This document shows positions 13,190 through 23,462 of a stretch of DNA of 64,000 nucleotides, one piece after another (the stretch's first letter is position 1; every line of letters begins with the position of its first letter). The DNA is from Lenzites betulinus (lineage: Eukaryota; Basidiomycota; Agaricomycetes; Polyporales; Polyporaceae). The position numbers and the translations under genes are program-made. The notes under the pieces are model-generated. The model saw only the letters and a list, made by a program, of their open reading frames with translations. It made no database searches and was not told where the DNA came from. The DNA lies in assembly GCA_022264855.1 (NCBI GenBank), contig JABYQU010000015.1:496001-560000 (forward strand), given 5' to 3'.

Positions 13190-13549
13190 ATTGCAGAAAG
13201 GAGATGATCAGAATTATAGCTTTCCAAGATCCGCGATATGTGTATGAGCCTTGTGCGAGAGTAGCAAGCCAAGTGGAGGCGTCACACCAACGGTACGGAG
13301 TCTACGGACTTGGGGAGAGCGGCAGTAGGCCCGAGGCCACGTGGAGAGAGAAATCTCAGATGAACGCAGATCTCAGATTTCCCCGCATTCCGACGGCCAC
13401 GATAATCACTCCAACTCCCAACGTTGACCATACTTACCTCGCTCATTTCTCAATGAAACGAATTAGCTCCTTGTGTTTGAGAATATGCTCGTATACGCGC
13501 ATCAAATGACATTGAATTCGTCAAGGTTGATATGTTTTGTCCTGGGTAA
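13190..13549. other. intergenic, upstream of VPS52
   Basis: About 360 bases between the VPS52 start and the edge of a repeat copy. No coding or RNA feature was recognised. Confidence 0.5.
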
Positions 13550-14073
13550 ACGGTGGGGGTCCGCGTTCCTGTTACATGAACGTCCGAGTTTGTGCTCACC
13601 TAGGAATGCTCCCAAGTTGTTGGAGGATTCCACATGTTTCAACGTTCCAATTGAGTCCCCAGTGATAATGCAGAGTGGAAGGGGAGGGCGAGGCAAAGCA
13701 GAGATGCAGATGCAGGAACACTATGAGAATCCATATGTACCGCTGTGCACTCCCACAATCCTCCCTACAAGCATAGAATCACTTCTTTCCACTCTGGAAT
13801 ACGACAATGTCCAGCCGTTGCAGCATGTGCGCCGGAGGTGGCGGCGTTCGGGGAGATGGTGGACGAAAGATATCGAAACTTGACGAGAGTGATGTCGTTC
13901 AATGCGCGCAGATGCGCAGTTTCCGTAACACCCAAAAAAATGCTGTTTGGATGAGGAATGAGCGAGGTAGAGGCGTTGGAAGCCGAAGGGCGTAGCGAGC
14001 GCAAGAGCGCGAAATGGCGGGAATAAACCTGGCATAGGCGCCCGCGCGTCCTCGCGTGAAAGCAGCAATATAT
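13550..14073 (+). repeat. partial copy of the fold-back repeat
   Basis: This segment matches, in reverse complement, 17,109-17,510 plus about 17,735-17,870. Shared landmarks are CGCGTTCCTGTTACATGAAC (about 13562; TTGCATGAAC in the other copy), GATTCCACATG, ATCGAAACTTGACGAGAG, and the end AGCAATAT at 14071. It therefore corresponds to the left half of the full element near OST1. The partner terminal repeat is absent. The two halves are contiguous here but separated by ~225 bases in the other copy. Confidence 0.75.
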
Positions 14074-14293
14074 TAACGCGCGAGCGGACCTTCTCCGAAA
14101 CAACGCCTTGAATTATCCTCCTGCGCCGACCCGACTCCGAGTCAGCTGCTCCAAGTACATACAAACACAGCGATCCGCTTGAAGCTTGCTCGCGTGAAGA
14201 CGTCACGGAGCGTCTCTTTCCGAGGAAGTCGATGGGCCCCATTCCTCCGCACGCCCCGTGGGCAGCCCCCGCACAGATTCTCCGAGGCCACAG

Positions 14294-14301
14294 TATATAT
14301 G
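14294..14301 (+). promoter_or_regulatory. TATA-like box of the secreted-protein gene
   Basis: GTATATATGA lies about 60 bases before the ATG at 14360. That spacing is common for TATA-driven fungal genes encoding abundant secreted proteins. Based on position and sequence only. Confidence 0.45.
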
Positions 14302-14359
14302 ACGTTCAATGCGATGAGCTGCTCTTGTCTTGTCCTGACGACCAACACAATAGCCCGCC

Positions 14360-15063
14360 ATGGCCCTCACAGCGATGCTCTTCACGATCGCCGCGTTTCT
14401 GGCGCTCTTCGTCTCTGCGATGCCATCCTTCGAAGGCGTCACCTCCTGGTCCTCGATAAACTCGCTCGTCCCTGGGATGTCGCAGCTGCAAGGCCTCGGG
14501 CCCATCGCCACGCAGAACGAGGCCGGCAGCTTCCCCTACTACATGTCCATCGCCGCCCCCCGCGGTAAGCGCGCCCGTCCACCATCGGACCGTTTCGTCG
14601 CGACCGCCCCTGCTCACGCGCCGCGTCCCATGCAGGTCTCCCGGGGAACGTGACGATGTACCGGAACAAGTTCCCGCCGCTGTTCTACATCCACCAGAAC
14701 CAGCTCTGGCACTACCACAACGACTCGATGATCCTGCCCGTGAACGTGCACAACGCGACCGGGACCGCCGGGCTCCCGCTGCAGATCCGCACGGACGAGC
14801 AGCCGGCCGGCGTCGAGGGCGGCCGCTGGCGCTGGCAGGGCACGATGCTCTTCTACGAGAACGGCCCGCAGAACAACCAGGGGCTGTTCTACTCGTGCCA
14901 GGACCCCAATGGTCTGAACGGGCTCTTCCTCTTCCTCCAGTGGTGCGTCTCCCCCATTCACCGAGGGTATACATTCGCTGAGCGTCTGTACAGCTCCCCA
15001 CCCCCATCCGGGTGCACGCCATTCACGATCCACAGCTTCAGCAACACCAGGATGACTCAGTGA
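14360..15063 (+). CDS. small secreted protein, family unknown
   Basis: Three exons: 14360-14564, 14636-14942 and 14994-15063, giving 193 residues. The start MALTAMLFTIAAFLALFVSA is a clear signal peptide, with likely cleavage after SAM or soon after. The mature part has N-glycosylation sequons (NVT, NDS, NAT), aromatic-rich stretches (PLFYIHQNQLWHYHNDS, GGRWRWQGTMLFYENGP) and a few cysteines (FYSCQDPNGL, QCSPPPSGC). I do not recognise a catalytic motif. The fold is likely a small beta-rich extracellular domain, which is inference. The gene lies convergent to OST1 and has a TATA-like box nearby. Confidence 0.82.
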
Positions 15064-15218
15064 TGTTGCTGAAGCTAGACGACTCCGCAAAACGCCTGTA
15101 CACTACGTTGTAGCCATAGACAGCACGATAATCTCACGCGCCTATTTTCTTGTCCGGACGTCCAAGAGAGCGAAAAGCTTAAATTATTTTCGAAAAGCAG
15201 CGACCGGGAACATACACA

Positions 15219-16966
15219 TTACTTCCTCCGGATGCGGACGTCGACGCGCCTCCACGTCAGCGCGAGCGCAAAGACACCGAGGAAGGCCGTCGCGACGGCG
15301 AACGGCTTCTGTAGGTGCGCGCGGAACGGCACCTTGTAAGTGACCTGCGAATGCGAAACAGAGGGTTAAGTGTGGTGTCACAGACAGAGTGGCCGCGAGC
15401 CTTACGTAGATAATGCCGGTGTGCCTGTCAGTGAGCTCCTTGTACTTCAGCGAGATTTTCGGCCGGCCGGCGGTGTCCAGGTAGGTGATGTGGGTGGAGA
15501 CCCGCTCGCTCAAAGCGGGGTAGGGCGCAAAGTAGTCGATATCGCTAGTAAAACGGCAAGTTAGTTCCCCTTTCACTGCGATGCGCGAATTCGTGGAGCC
15601 TCACATAGCACCCTCGGGGAGAATGATGGAAATCTCCGCCTCGTCCACGACCGCAGTGGGGACGACCGTCATGAGCGGCACGCCGACAACGTACTTGCCC
15701 GACGCCTTGTCGTATCCAGCGTAGTCCTCAAGAGGCGAATCCCACCCGAGCGTGAAGCTGTAGTTCCACCCGCCCATAACGGGGTAGCGCGGGCGCAGCT
15801 CGAGGACGCTGTAAGTGTTGGTGTTCAGCCCCTTCGGGGTGGACGGCACGGGGCGAAGGTGGGACGTAGAGACGTTCCCGACCAGGTCGTAGAAGTAGGC
15901 GGAGTGGATGCCCGCGGGGAGCATCAGGTTGATTCCGGTGAGCATATGCGGGGCAGCGCGGCCGAAGTAGCCCTGCGACTGGAACTCGAGACGCGAGAAG
16001 TAGCCTTTCAGTCTGCGAACCACGGGTGTCAGTTTATGGTGCCGTGCAAAGGAATGATGACTTACTTAGGTCCGGCGTTGTGGAAGAAGATGTTCTGGTC
16101 AACGTTGAGGTTCGCACCCCAGTGGCTGATCTCCACCGCGCGTTCCAGCTTCTTCACTTCCAGGACCGGGTGGTCATAGTCGTAGTGTACAGAGATATGC
16201 TTCTGCTTAGTGTCGACGAAGGCTTGAGACGCGGAGGGCGGGACGTTGTAGTAGGGACCATAGGTGATAGTCGCGCCCGACTTCGTCACCACCGCGTCAG
16301 TGGTGAACTCCACATCTTCAGGCTCAGTGAACGAGTGCACTTTAGGATTGGGTGACCTGATGGAGGTCAGTGGAAGTCAGACAGAACATGACCGCGACTC
16401 ACCGAATCTTTGTGCGCTGTACGGCAGTGTGGTAAGGGCTCAGGACGAGCAGCTCCGACTGGTACTTAAGCGACTGCGGGTCCTTCTGGGAGGCCTCCTG
16501 GGGCCACGCGAACGTTGCATGCGTCTGTACGGTCTCAATCACCAGGTTCGCGGTCCCGTCGGTGTTCAACGCCTTCGGCAGCTCTATTGTGTACAAGTAC
16601 ACCCCGCTGTCAAGTAGCACACCCGCGTTACTTCCCCCCGTCCGGTGTATTCGCGCGCAAAACGGCGTACCTCTCCGGGTGGTATCCGAAGTCGCCCAAT
16701 GGCAAGACGTCGGACTGGCCCTTCAGCTTCGCCTCCAGCCAGCTCGTGTGCGCGTGCTCCTGCTCGCCGAGCGCGATGGTGTACACGCTGGAGCCGTCCT
16801 CGAGCGCCTTGACCGCATACGTGGTCGTGACGTGCACAAGCGCGCCCCCGAGCTCGACCGTGCGTACGATCGCGGTGTTTTCGAATGAGTTAGCGGCCGA
16901 GGCGCATAGCGGGAGAACGAAGACAGAAAGAAGGAGCGAGAGGGGTGTCCGCCAGTGCCGGGACAT
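15219..16966 (-). CDS. OST1: oligosaccharyltransferase subunit OST1 / ribophorin I
   Basis: Subunit of the ER oligosaccharyltransferase that transfers the glycan to Asn-X-Ser/Thr. The ATG at 16966 starts MSRHWRTPLSLLLSVFVL, a signal peptide ending near CASAA. Luminal ribophorin I hallmarks follow: FENTAIVRTVELGGALVHV, YTIALGEQEHAHTSWLEAK (16700-16800), YLYTIELPKALNTDG (16560), LLVLSPYHTAVQRTKIR (16410), KHISVHYDYDHPVLEVKKLE with EISHWGANLNVDQ (16100-16200), RAAPHMLTGINLMLPAG (15930), YSVLELRPRYPVMGGW (15790) and ITYLDTAGRPKISLKYKELT (15430-15500). A single membrane segment near the end (FAVATAFLGVFALALTW) is followed by the basic tail RRVDVRIRRK. The stop is at 15219-15221. About 4-6 short introns. 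Confidence 0.93.
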
Positions 16967-17108
16967 GGCTGCCAGTGAGGGGGAAATGGGAGGTGAGGGG
17001 AGGTGGTCTGCGACCAGGTGCGCTTTAGCGAGCGTGTCGTGGCGCGTCGCCCAAAATAGCCGCGCTCGCGCCTCCGCAGTCACCGAACGCTGAGTCTCCG
17101 TGCGATAA

Positions 17109-18367
17109 TATTGCTGTTTTCACGCGCGGTGTCGCGGGCGCCTACTCCGGGTTTTTTCTCGCCATCTCGCGCTCCTGCGCTCGCTGCACCCCTCAGCTTC
17201 CAACGCCTCTATCTCGCTCATTTCTTATCCAAACGGATCCATTCTTGTTGTTCCAGAGACTACGCATCTGCGCGCATCGGATGATATCAATTTTGTCAAG
17301 TTTCGATGTGTTTCGTCCACCACCTCCTCGAACGCCACCTCCGGCGCACATGCTGCAACGGCTGGTCATTGACGGATTTCAGAGTGAAAACAAGTGGTGC
17401 CACGCTTGTAGGGAGGATTGTGGGAGTGCACAACGGTATGTATGGATTCTCCTGATGTTCGTGCATCCACATCTCTGCTTCGCCTCGCCCTAACCTCCCA
17501 CTGTGCATGCTTCCCTCGCGCGAGGGAGACGTTTGCCGTCCGCATTCTTACACCTCCAGCAGTTTAAAACACAGTACAATGATTCCGTACACTTAGATTT
17601 GATCGCAAGACTGTCTTAGTTGTAATATGAGCATATATTCGCCGTTCTCCCTGTTCATGAGTGTGAAGTGCACCCTCAGCTGTCAATAATGCGACTGCGC
17701 CGCTCAAAACTTCAAGCAAGACGTCAGCCTGCCCAGTATAATGACTGGGGACTTGATTGGAACATTGGAGCATGTGGAATCGTCCAGCAACATAAGAGAC
17801 TTCCTCGGTGAGCACAAAGTCGGACGTTCATGCAACAGGAACGCGGAACCTCCACCCCTGGTGATGTCGAAGTGATGCCATATGGTTTGGATTGAGAAGA
17901 AAGTACAGGGAATATGCGTAGGATGTGTATACATAAGTGTGTACGAAGGATACATAAGGGAGACGGATAGGAGGTCAAGGCCTACATCGAATGCATGCAT
18001 CCTGATGGACGTGGGGGAATGGGGAATGAATGCGACAGCTTACCACATATTCTATACATCATTTAACATCCACCCCACTAACTGATTACGCTGCACAACA
18101 TCTTGCACCCCGTTTACCCAAGCTTTTGCGCCGGAGGTGGCGTTCGAGGAGGTGGTGGACGAAACACATCGAAACTTGACAAAATTGATATCATCCGATG
18201 CGCGCAGATGCGTAGTCTCTGGAACAACAAGAATGGAGCCGTTTGGATAAGAAATGAGCGAGATAGAGGCGTTGGAAGCTGAGGGGTGCAGCGAGCGCAG
18301 GAGCGCGAGATGGCGAGAAAAAACCCGGAGTAGGCGCCCGCGACACCGCGCGAGAAAACAGCAATAT
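17109..18367. mobile_element. fold-back (long terminal inverted repeat) element
   Basis: Both ends carry the same ~240-base sequence in opposite orientation: 17,109-17,347 and 18,126-18,367. They start TATTGCTGTTTTC (A/T) CGCGCGG and share CTACTCCGGGTTTTTTCTCG, CTTATCCAAACGG and AAGTTTCGATGTGTTTCGTC with only a few differences. TA flanks both outer ends, consistent with a TA target duplication (not conclusive). The ~780-base middle contains further sequence shared with the partial copy at 13,550-14,073. No transposase frame is present, so it is non-autonomous. It separates OST1 and the L22 gene. Confidence 0.75.
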
Positions 18368-18419
18368 ATCTCAATTAAACATAGAGCTGTATTGTACGCA
18401 GGAGATGGGCATAAGCCGT

Positions 18420-19448
18420 CTACCATGCCCATGTAGAGCCAGGGTTACGGATGGGAACGTCCTCCCTGACATAGCCCGCAGACACGATCCGTCTCAACTT
18501 CCTCGCCCGCTCCTCATCTCGCAATTCAGCACGAGTTTTGCCCTCTTTTAGCACCACATGCAGCCGCGAGTGCGGGTGGTATTTGATACCAGCCCTACCG
18601 CGACCCTTGATGTCGTGCCGTTTGAACTGATGGGGCCCCTTCGTAACCCAAGACTCCGCTGTGGGATGAGCAAACGTTTGGTCAGAGATTGTGCGTGCGG
18701 AGTACTAGTGGGAGGACACGTACAGACAACGAGCTTCTGTTCGTTCAGGTCCTTCAGCTTGACCGCGTGCGATTTCGCCACCACCAGCATGCTCTTAATC
18801 CGCTTACTCGCCCGCTTCTCGCTGAACATCATCTGGAGGATGGCAGAGTCGATGGGTTTGCCCGCAATTTGGCGACCGATCATGTTCAGCTTGCGGTGAG
18901 AGATCTTGAAGTTGCCGGTCGAGTACTTGTGCTGCATAGAATAGCACGACGTGAATATCCGTGCGCAAGTAACATGTACGATCGACGCACCTCGGTGTAG
19001 GTCTTCTTCTTCCACACGGGTACCTCCTCTGCTGCATCCTCGCCCTCCGCAAGGGCTGGTACGGAATCGAACACGCTCAATTGTCCCTTCTCCGCCGCCT
19101 GTTTCCGGGCGGCGTCTATCTCCTCTTGGGTATTTTGCTGGCGGATGGCGGGCGCGAGGGTCTCCTGGAGCCAGGCCACGGGGCCCTTGAAGTTAGGCAT
19201 ACGGAGCGACACACTAAAAGCAACGTTCTGCTCTTTAGAAGCCTGTTTACGACACAGATATGAGTGGCACGTACTTGCGGCGTTGAACCCCCTGCAGCTG
19301 GAAGATCCTTGAGCTTGAGGCAACGTTATGTGCGGGCGCGTAAGCTGTTCTGCTCGCTGATAGTGTGAAGCAGCATTAGTATATCCACAGATGCATCAGA
19401 AGCCCTATACTACTTACCAGCGCGGAGGCTGGCTCCGACAGACTGCAT
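18420..19448 (-). CDS. mitochondrial large-subunit ribosomal protein uL22m
   Basis: Component of the mitochondrial 54S ribosomal subunit at the exit tunnel. The ATG at 19448 starts [10 protein letters not shown], and the next exon gives a basic, acid-poor leader ([20 protein letters not shown]) that fits a mitochondrial presequence. The body has [31 protein letters not shown], then the L22 core [40 protein letters not shown] and [14 protein letters not shown]. The final exon has [17 protein letters not shown] and [20 protein letters not shown] and ends NPGSTWAW with the stop at 18420-18422. The intron at ~19,238-19,280 is short and its acceptor uncertain. The gene is divergent from YOS1 with only 168 bases between starts. 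Confidence 0.88.
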
Positions 19449-19616
19449 CGCAGGACTCCGGAAGGTTCAGCAAGTTGGCGTCACGGACAAGAAAGGAATT
19501 CGGGCGCCTTTTCCTGCGCGCACGCCTCGAACGCACAACGGGCGCTTCGGGTGAAACACGCTCTCGGACACGTCCACCACCTCCTCTGAATACGCCCGCA
19601 GGCAGAGGGTCCCAAG
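19449..19616. promoter_or_regulatory. compact bidirectional promoter between uL22m and YOS1
   Basis: The two ATGs (19448 minus, 19617 plus) are separated by 168 bases, so both genes must use this interval. It is GC-rich and has no obvious TATA box. Confidence 0.55.
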
Positions 19617-20037
19617 ATGCTCTACCTCGGAACGATCCTCTATGTTACTCTACTCCTCATAAACGCTATGGCCGTGCTGAGTGAAGACAGGTTCCTGGCA
19701 CGGAGTACGTCCTATGGCTCTACCTATTATCCTCCGGACGCCCCGCTCACGCCGCACGCCTCTCACTTGTAGTTGGCTGGTCAACAGCACAAGCACAACC
19801 GGCCAATCCCGGGTTTGGCCAGCCATATGCACAACCATACGACCAAGCTGCATATCCCGGAGCTCAAGATGTTAGCATGAAAGCCCGGCTAATAAACCTC
19901 ATTGGGGCTGTACGGACACTCATGCGGAGTGAGTTCTAGTGGGTATGTGCAACGGTGCCCAAACTGACTTTGCTTCAGTACCGTTGATAGGGCTAAATCT
20001 CGTCATCATCGGATACGAGCTCATTTTGGGAGGTTAA
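19617..20037 (+). CDS. YOS1: YOS1-like ER-to-Golgi transport protein
   Basis: Small integral membrane protein of the Yip1-Yif1-Yos1 complex needed for COPII transport. Exons 19617-19704, 19773-19928 and 19979-20037 give exactly 100 residues, near the usual family size. MLYLGTILYVTLLLINAMAV is the first membrane segment. LSEDRFLARIGWS is the Yos1 signature, followed by a Gln/Pro/Ala-rich loop (QAQPANPGFGQPYAQPYDQ). KARLINLIGAVRTLMRIPLI and GLNLVIIGYELILGG form the C-terminal hydrophobic part. Confidence 0.93.
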
Positions 20038-20114
20038 ATATTTCGTTGATCGTACATGGACGGTATAATGGCATCGACACCACGTCCGTTGGTTCAGCAT
20101 CCCTGTAACCTTCC

Positions 20115-20998
20115 TCACGATTGGTTGAGTTTGTTGTACTCTTCCTCGATTTGCCTGATGAAGTCCTTCGGCGTGTGTCCGCCCTGTTGATCAATAGGTC
20201 ATTAGCAGCCCTCACAAAGATTCGGTACAGCGGTGATTTCTCACCTCGCACTCCTTCCAGGTCTCATCATCACGGATGCAAACCGGCTTCCCGTTGATGA
20301 CAACCGTGCAACTCTTCCTGCGGGTGGAGGTCATATCAGCGAACTGGGCGCAGCGCTCTACCAACCACTTACTGGATCCCCATCTCCCGAGTAGCGGTAA
20401 CGCTCTGCTGAAGCAACCGCACGCCTTCCTCTCCCTTGCCGCTTCCATCTATCCCCGCACAGGTGCCAACACCGCTGTTTTCCCAGTCCAGGTCTTTCGT
20501 CTTCGCGCACTGCAGCGCCGTTTCAGGCTTGCCGATCTCACTTCGGCCCTTAAAGTTCAAGCACTGCACGAAGCTCCACCACCGCCTGGTAGAGGTGTAC
20601 TTGATTGCGCAGAGCTCGTGTACGTTGCCCGCGCACTCCTCCGGGCCATGCTTGCATGTCACGCCGAAATCGGGCTCGGATGTGTTAGGCCTGCGCTTCG
20701 GCTGAGCGACATGGTGGAGGATTATTCCCGTGCGAACTCACGTTCCGATGAAAGTCAGCGAAAGGTCGATTTTATCCTCGACGTGCTCGAGAACGCGGTC
20801 GAATACGGTCTCGCAAAGGACGGCATCTGGGCAGCGGCTCATCACACCCAGTACGACCGGGACTTTGACATCCTCAAAGCCGCCTGTGTGTGCATCGGCG
20901 GTCTGCACGTTGAAGGGGTTCAGGGCAGCAGCGCGCGCACCGAGGGCGACAAGGCCTGCGAGGAGGGAGGGGAGAACGAGTGCGGGTGTGAACATCAT
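20115..20998 (-). CDS. GILT-like thiol reductase
   Basis: Predicted secreted or vacuolar disulfide reductase of the GILT family. The start is at 20998 (MMFTPALVLPSLLAGLVALGARA; a second ATG lies one codon on at 20995), which is a signal peptide. The core VKVPVVLGVMSRCPDAVLCETVF holds the conserved cysteines, followed by VEDKIDLSLTFIG. Then FGVTCKHGPEECAGNVHELC with downstream CLNFKGRSEIGKPE matches the family CQHGxxECxxN signature. Later exons have KSCTVVINGKPVCIRDDETW and GGHTPKDFIRQIEEEYNKLN, with the stop at 20115-20117. Three to four introns. The active-site spacing is CPDAVLC rather than simple CxxC, as I recall for fungal members. Confidence 0.87.
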
Positions 20999-21716
20999 GG
21001 TCGGAGGCAATGTTGACAATGTCGGCCGGCTTGGACAGCGGCACGGCCGGGTTCGACGCACTGGGAGATCCACGGGGCCACCGTGACGCGTGCATTCGGT
21101 CAGTACAATTGTGCGCAAGGCGCATTTTCGAGGTGCACAACGATGGTTAATTAAATGACATGTATTGCCCGATCCCTTGCGCAAGCTGTCGTCATCTCAC
21201 GTGGCTCGACGATCGCTGCTCGACCCGATCCATCTCGCGCGCATCCGCCAACGGCGTACCATCCAACTTGTACTCGGGTTTCAGACCGATCGAGCGGCGT
21301 GGACACCCAGTTGTCCCTGTGCACGATGAACTCTCCGCGGAACTGGCACCGGTGCACGTACTGCTAAATGTACCGGGAAAGGGCTGATAACAAAATCGGC
21401 ACAGTCCCGGCCCCACGCCTCGCGCCCACGGCCTTCTGCAATGCGATGGGAGACGCAGCGGCATGATGGAAGTCGTTGGGCGTCGGTCAACAGTCGCGCT
21501 TGATAGAAGCCGAGAGTTTATGTTGGAGAGCGTGGCGCCCACGGGGGGTGTAGTGTCTTTCATCAGCGTATATGCACATCTCGATGATACGCGCATCGAC
21601 AATAAGTTGTGAGCGATGGTTCCACGGAGGTGGGATTCCATCAAGCAGGATAGAACACAGGGGTGAGATTCCATCGAGCGGAATAGAACACATGCGTATA
21701 GCTGATCCGCTCAGTG
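20999..21716. other. intergenic, GILT promoter side
   Basis: About 720 bases. A minus frame at 21192-21674 and an overlapping one contain gene-like strings (CQFRGEFIVHRDNWVSTPL) but no family I know, and no clean start or stop structure. The segment 21,600-21,690 has two direct near-repeats around GAGATTCCATCGAGCGGAATAGAACAC (21,645-21,691). Left unassigned. Confidence 0.4.
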
Positions 21717-22512
21717 TCAGACGGCGTCCCACCAGTTGCGCGCCTCTGGTTCGGAGGGCGGCGGTTCGAAATATCGGCATCGAGCCCGGAAAGCTGTGCG
21801 TAACGCTCTGCTTCACGAAATGTTAGTCAAAGACGACGTCGTGCCACGCACCATCGAAAGCCCGCTTGCGGACGATGGTTTCCACCGTCAGCTCGTTGTG
21901 GAGTTGATTTCGCTGCACTACATTTAGACAAGTGCGATGCAGCGTGCGAGCGGGCTGACCTTGACTTCTTCGGCGTAGAGAACGCCTTTGGCTCTGCGCT
22001 GCGCTGAGGCGTCGTCTCCGGCACTTTGTAATGACCGACGCTTCTCGTCGAGGGACTGGTCCACTACCCCAACACAGTAGTCCACGATGTCTTTGCGTCG
22101 CGACCAATTTGCTGGTATCGCATAAGCTAGACAACCCGTTGAACCCGATGGTGTTCATACCGACAAGTTCCCTCCAAACCTGGACACACGCTTGCTCCTC
22201 CACGTCGCCCTTGCCACTGAGGCCCGATCTCTCCCTGTCCCGATATTGAGCGGTGGTCCGGTTCAGGCGCATGTTGATTGTATCATCGAGCTTCCTGTAC
22301 TGATTCATCAAATCTAAAGCAGTGTACGCAACACAGCGAGGGCGAATTGCATATGTCAGGGCGGGTTCTCTTGCAGAACGTGGCGGACAGAACTCACCCT
22401 TGAATACAGAAATATCATGACACGTTGATGGAGATACATGCACTGTCCTGGTATTCAGCGTAGGAGCCTGTATCGCAAGGCTGCCCAGCTGAGGTTGCTT
22501 CGACGGCGGCAT
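21717..22512 (-). CDS. MIX23 / Cid2 (caffeine-induced death protein 2) family protein
   Basis: Homologue of S. pombe Cid2 and of MIX23/CCDC58, a mitochondrial intermembrane-space import factor in other organisms. The ATG at 22512 starts MPPSKQPQLGSLAIQAPTLN, then STCHDISVFKG before an intron. The family core follows: MNQYRKLDDTINMRLNRTTA, YRDRERSGLSGKGDVEEQAC, VWRELVG (22190-22310). The next exons give CVVDQSLDEKRRS-type sequence and QLHNELTVETIVRKRAFD. A last intron joins AFRARCRYFEPPPSEPEARN and WWDAV with the stop at 21717-21719. A frame read without that last splice would end wrongly at 21823. Confidence 0.85.
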
Positions 22513-22793
22513 GGTGAGATGGATCGAAGCGGGACTTTGATTCCGACCACAGACTCAACACCCGTGTACGCGCTTAATTACCGGCACCGGTAACGCGGCC
22601 AGACGCCCGGTCAACATACTTACAGATATAGGCGCTCGGACTCAGGTTCCCGATCTCATCCACTTTGCACTCTCTTCTTCTCCAGCGCAATAGATTCAGT
22701 CGGTTAGCAGCTCGATTGAGCGGGGTAGGTAAGAGACATGAATGATATCCTGAAGCGCGTAGAGAACACTGTGAATATAGCGAGAAAACATAC
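22513..22793. other. intergenic, upstream of the MIX23-like gene
   Basis: About 280 bases containing the promoter of the minus-strand gene. No further feature seen. Confidence 0.4.
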
Positions 22794-22795
22794 TA

Positions 22796-23029
22796 CTGTA
22801 CTGATCAGACCTTAGCGGGGCCGGTTGTGACCTGTGACAGGCTGCATACGATCCGGGCGAGCGGGGAAGCGCTCAAAATTACCATATACGGCCTTTTGGC
22901 GCCCATTTCGCAGCCCAAATTGGGCGCTTAGGGGCTAAAAACCCCAAGTGACCAGTGACCGGTCAAAACATAGCGGGGCGGGGACCCCCTTGTGACGTGT
23001 GACGCCCCGCTAGGGTCTGATCAGTACAG
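22796..23029. mobile_element. TA-flanked MITE with 27-bp terminal inverted repeats
   Basis: The left end CTGTACTGATCAGACCTTAG continues CGGGGC. The right end, reverse complemented, reads CTGTACTGATCAGACCCTAG then CGGGGC, with one mismatch. TA sits directly outside on each side (22794-22795 and 23030-23031). Inside are several spaced TGTGAC/AGTGACC motifs and a small palindrome around GCGCCCATTTCGCAGCCCAA (about 22,899). At 234 bp with no ORF it is a non-autonomous element. TA duplication suggests a Tc1/mariner-type mobiliser (inference). Confidence 0.8.
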
Positions 23030-23031
23030 TA

Positions 23032-23462
23032 GAATAGCAAAACCATACGACTTTGACATAGGACAACAACAGGTAGATAAGAAAACACTAGCGACGGAGA
23101 GAGCGGATAATGAGGGCAGCGTGGAGGATGGGGAAGATGGAGTTCGGAAGATAGAAAACGGAACGAACGGGGTGCATAATGTGGATGATGATGCGGCTAC
23201 TACGGAGGAGCGTCGGTACGAAGGGGGCCCAGCCATGTTTCAACTGAAACGAGCGGCGACAGAAGGGGTGCAGGGGCGTATGTGACGTGCCGTGGTGAGC
23301 ATGGTCAGAGTGAAGGACTGGGCTCTGCACCGTCAGGGCGGGCAGCCCCACGGACAGAAGCCCTCGCATCGGGAGTCGCTACGGGCGCTCCTTCAGCGGC
23401 ATTCGTGGCCCCTTGGGCGGCGCCTTCTTGGCCTTGGCAGACGCCGCCACTCGACCCGCGAG
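23032..23462. other. intergenic, 3' side of the zinc-finger gene
   Basis: About 430 bases, with a plus-strand frame rich in Asp/Glu/Gly (22992-23285) that overlaps the MITE end and looks fortuitous. No feature assigned. Confidence 0.4.

Noticed and set aside
21192..21674. minus-strand frame with CQFRGEFIVHRDNW-like neighbouring text
   Set aside because: Gene-like words occur in two different frames with no splice structure I can justify, and no family match.
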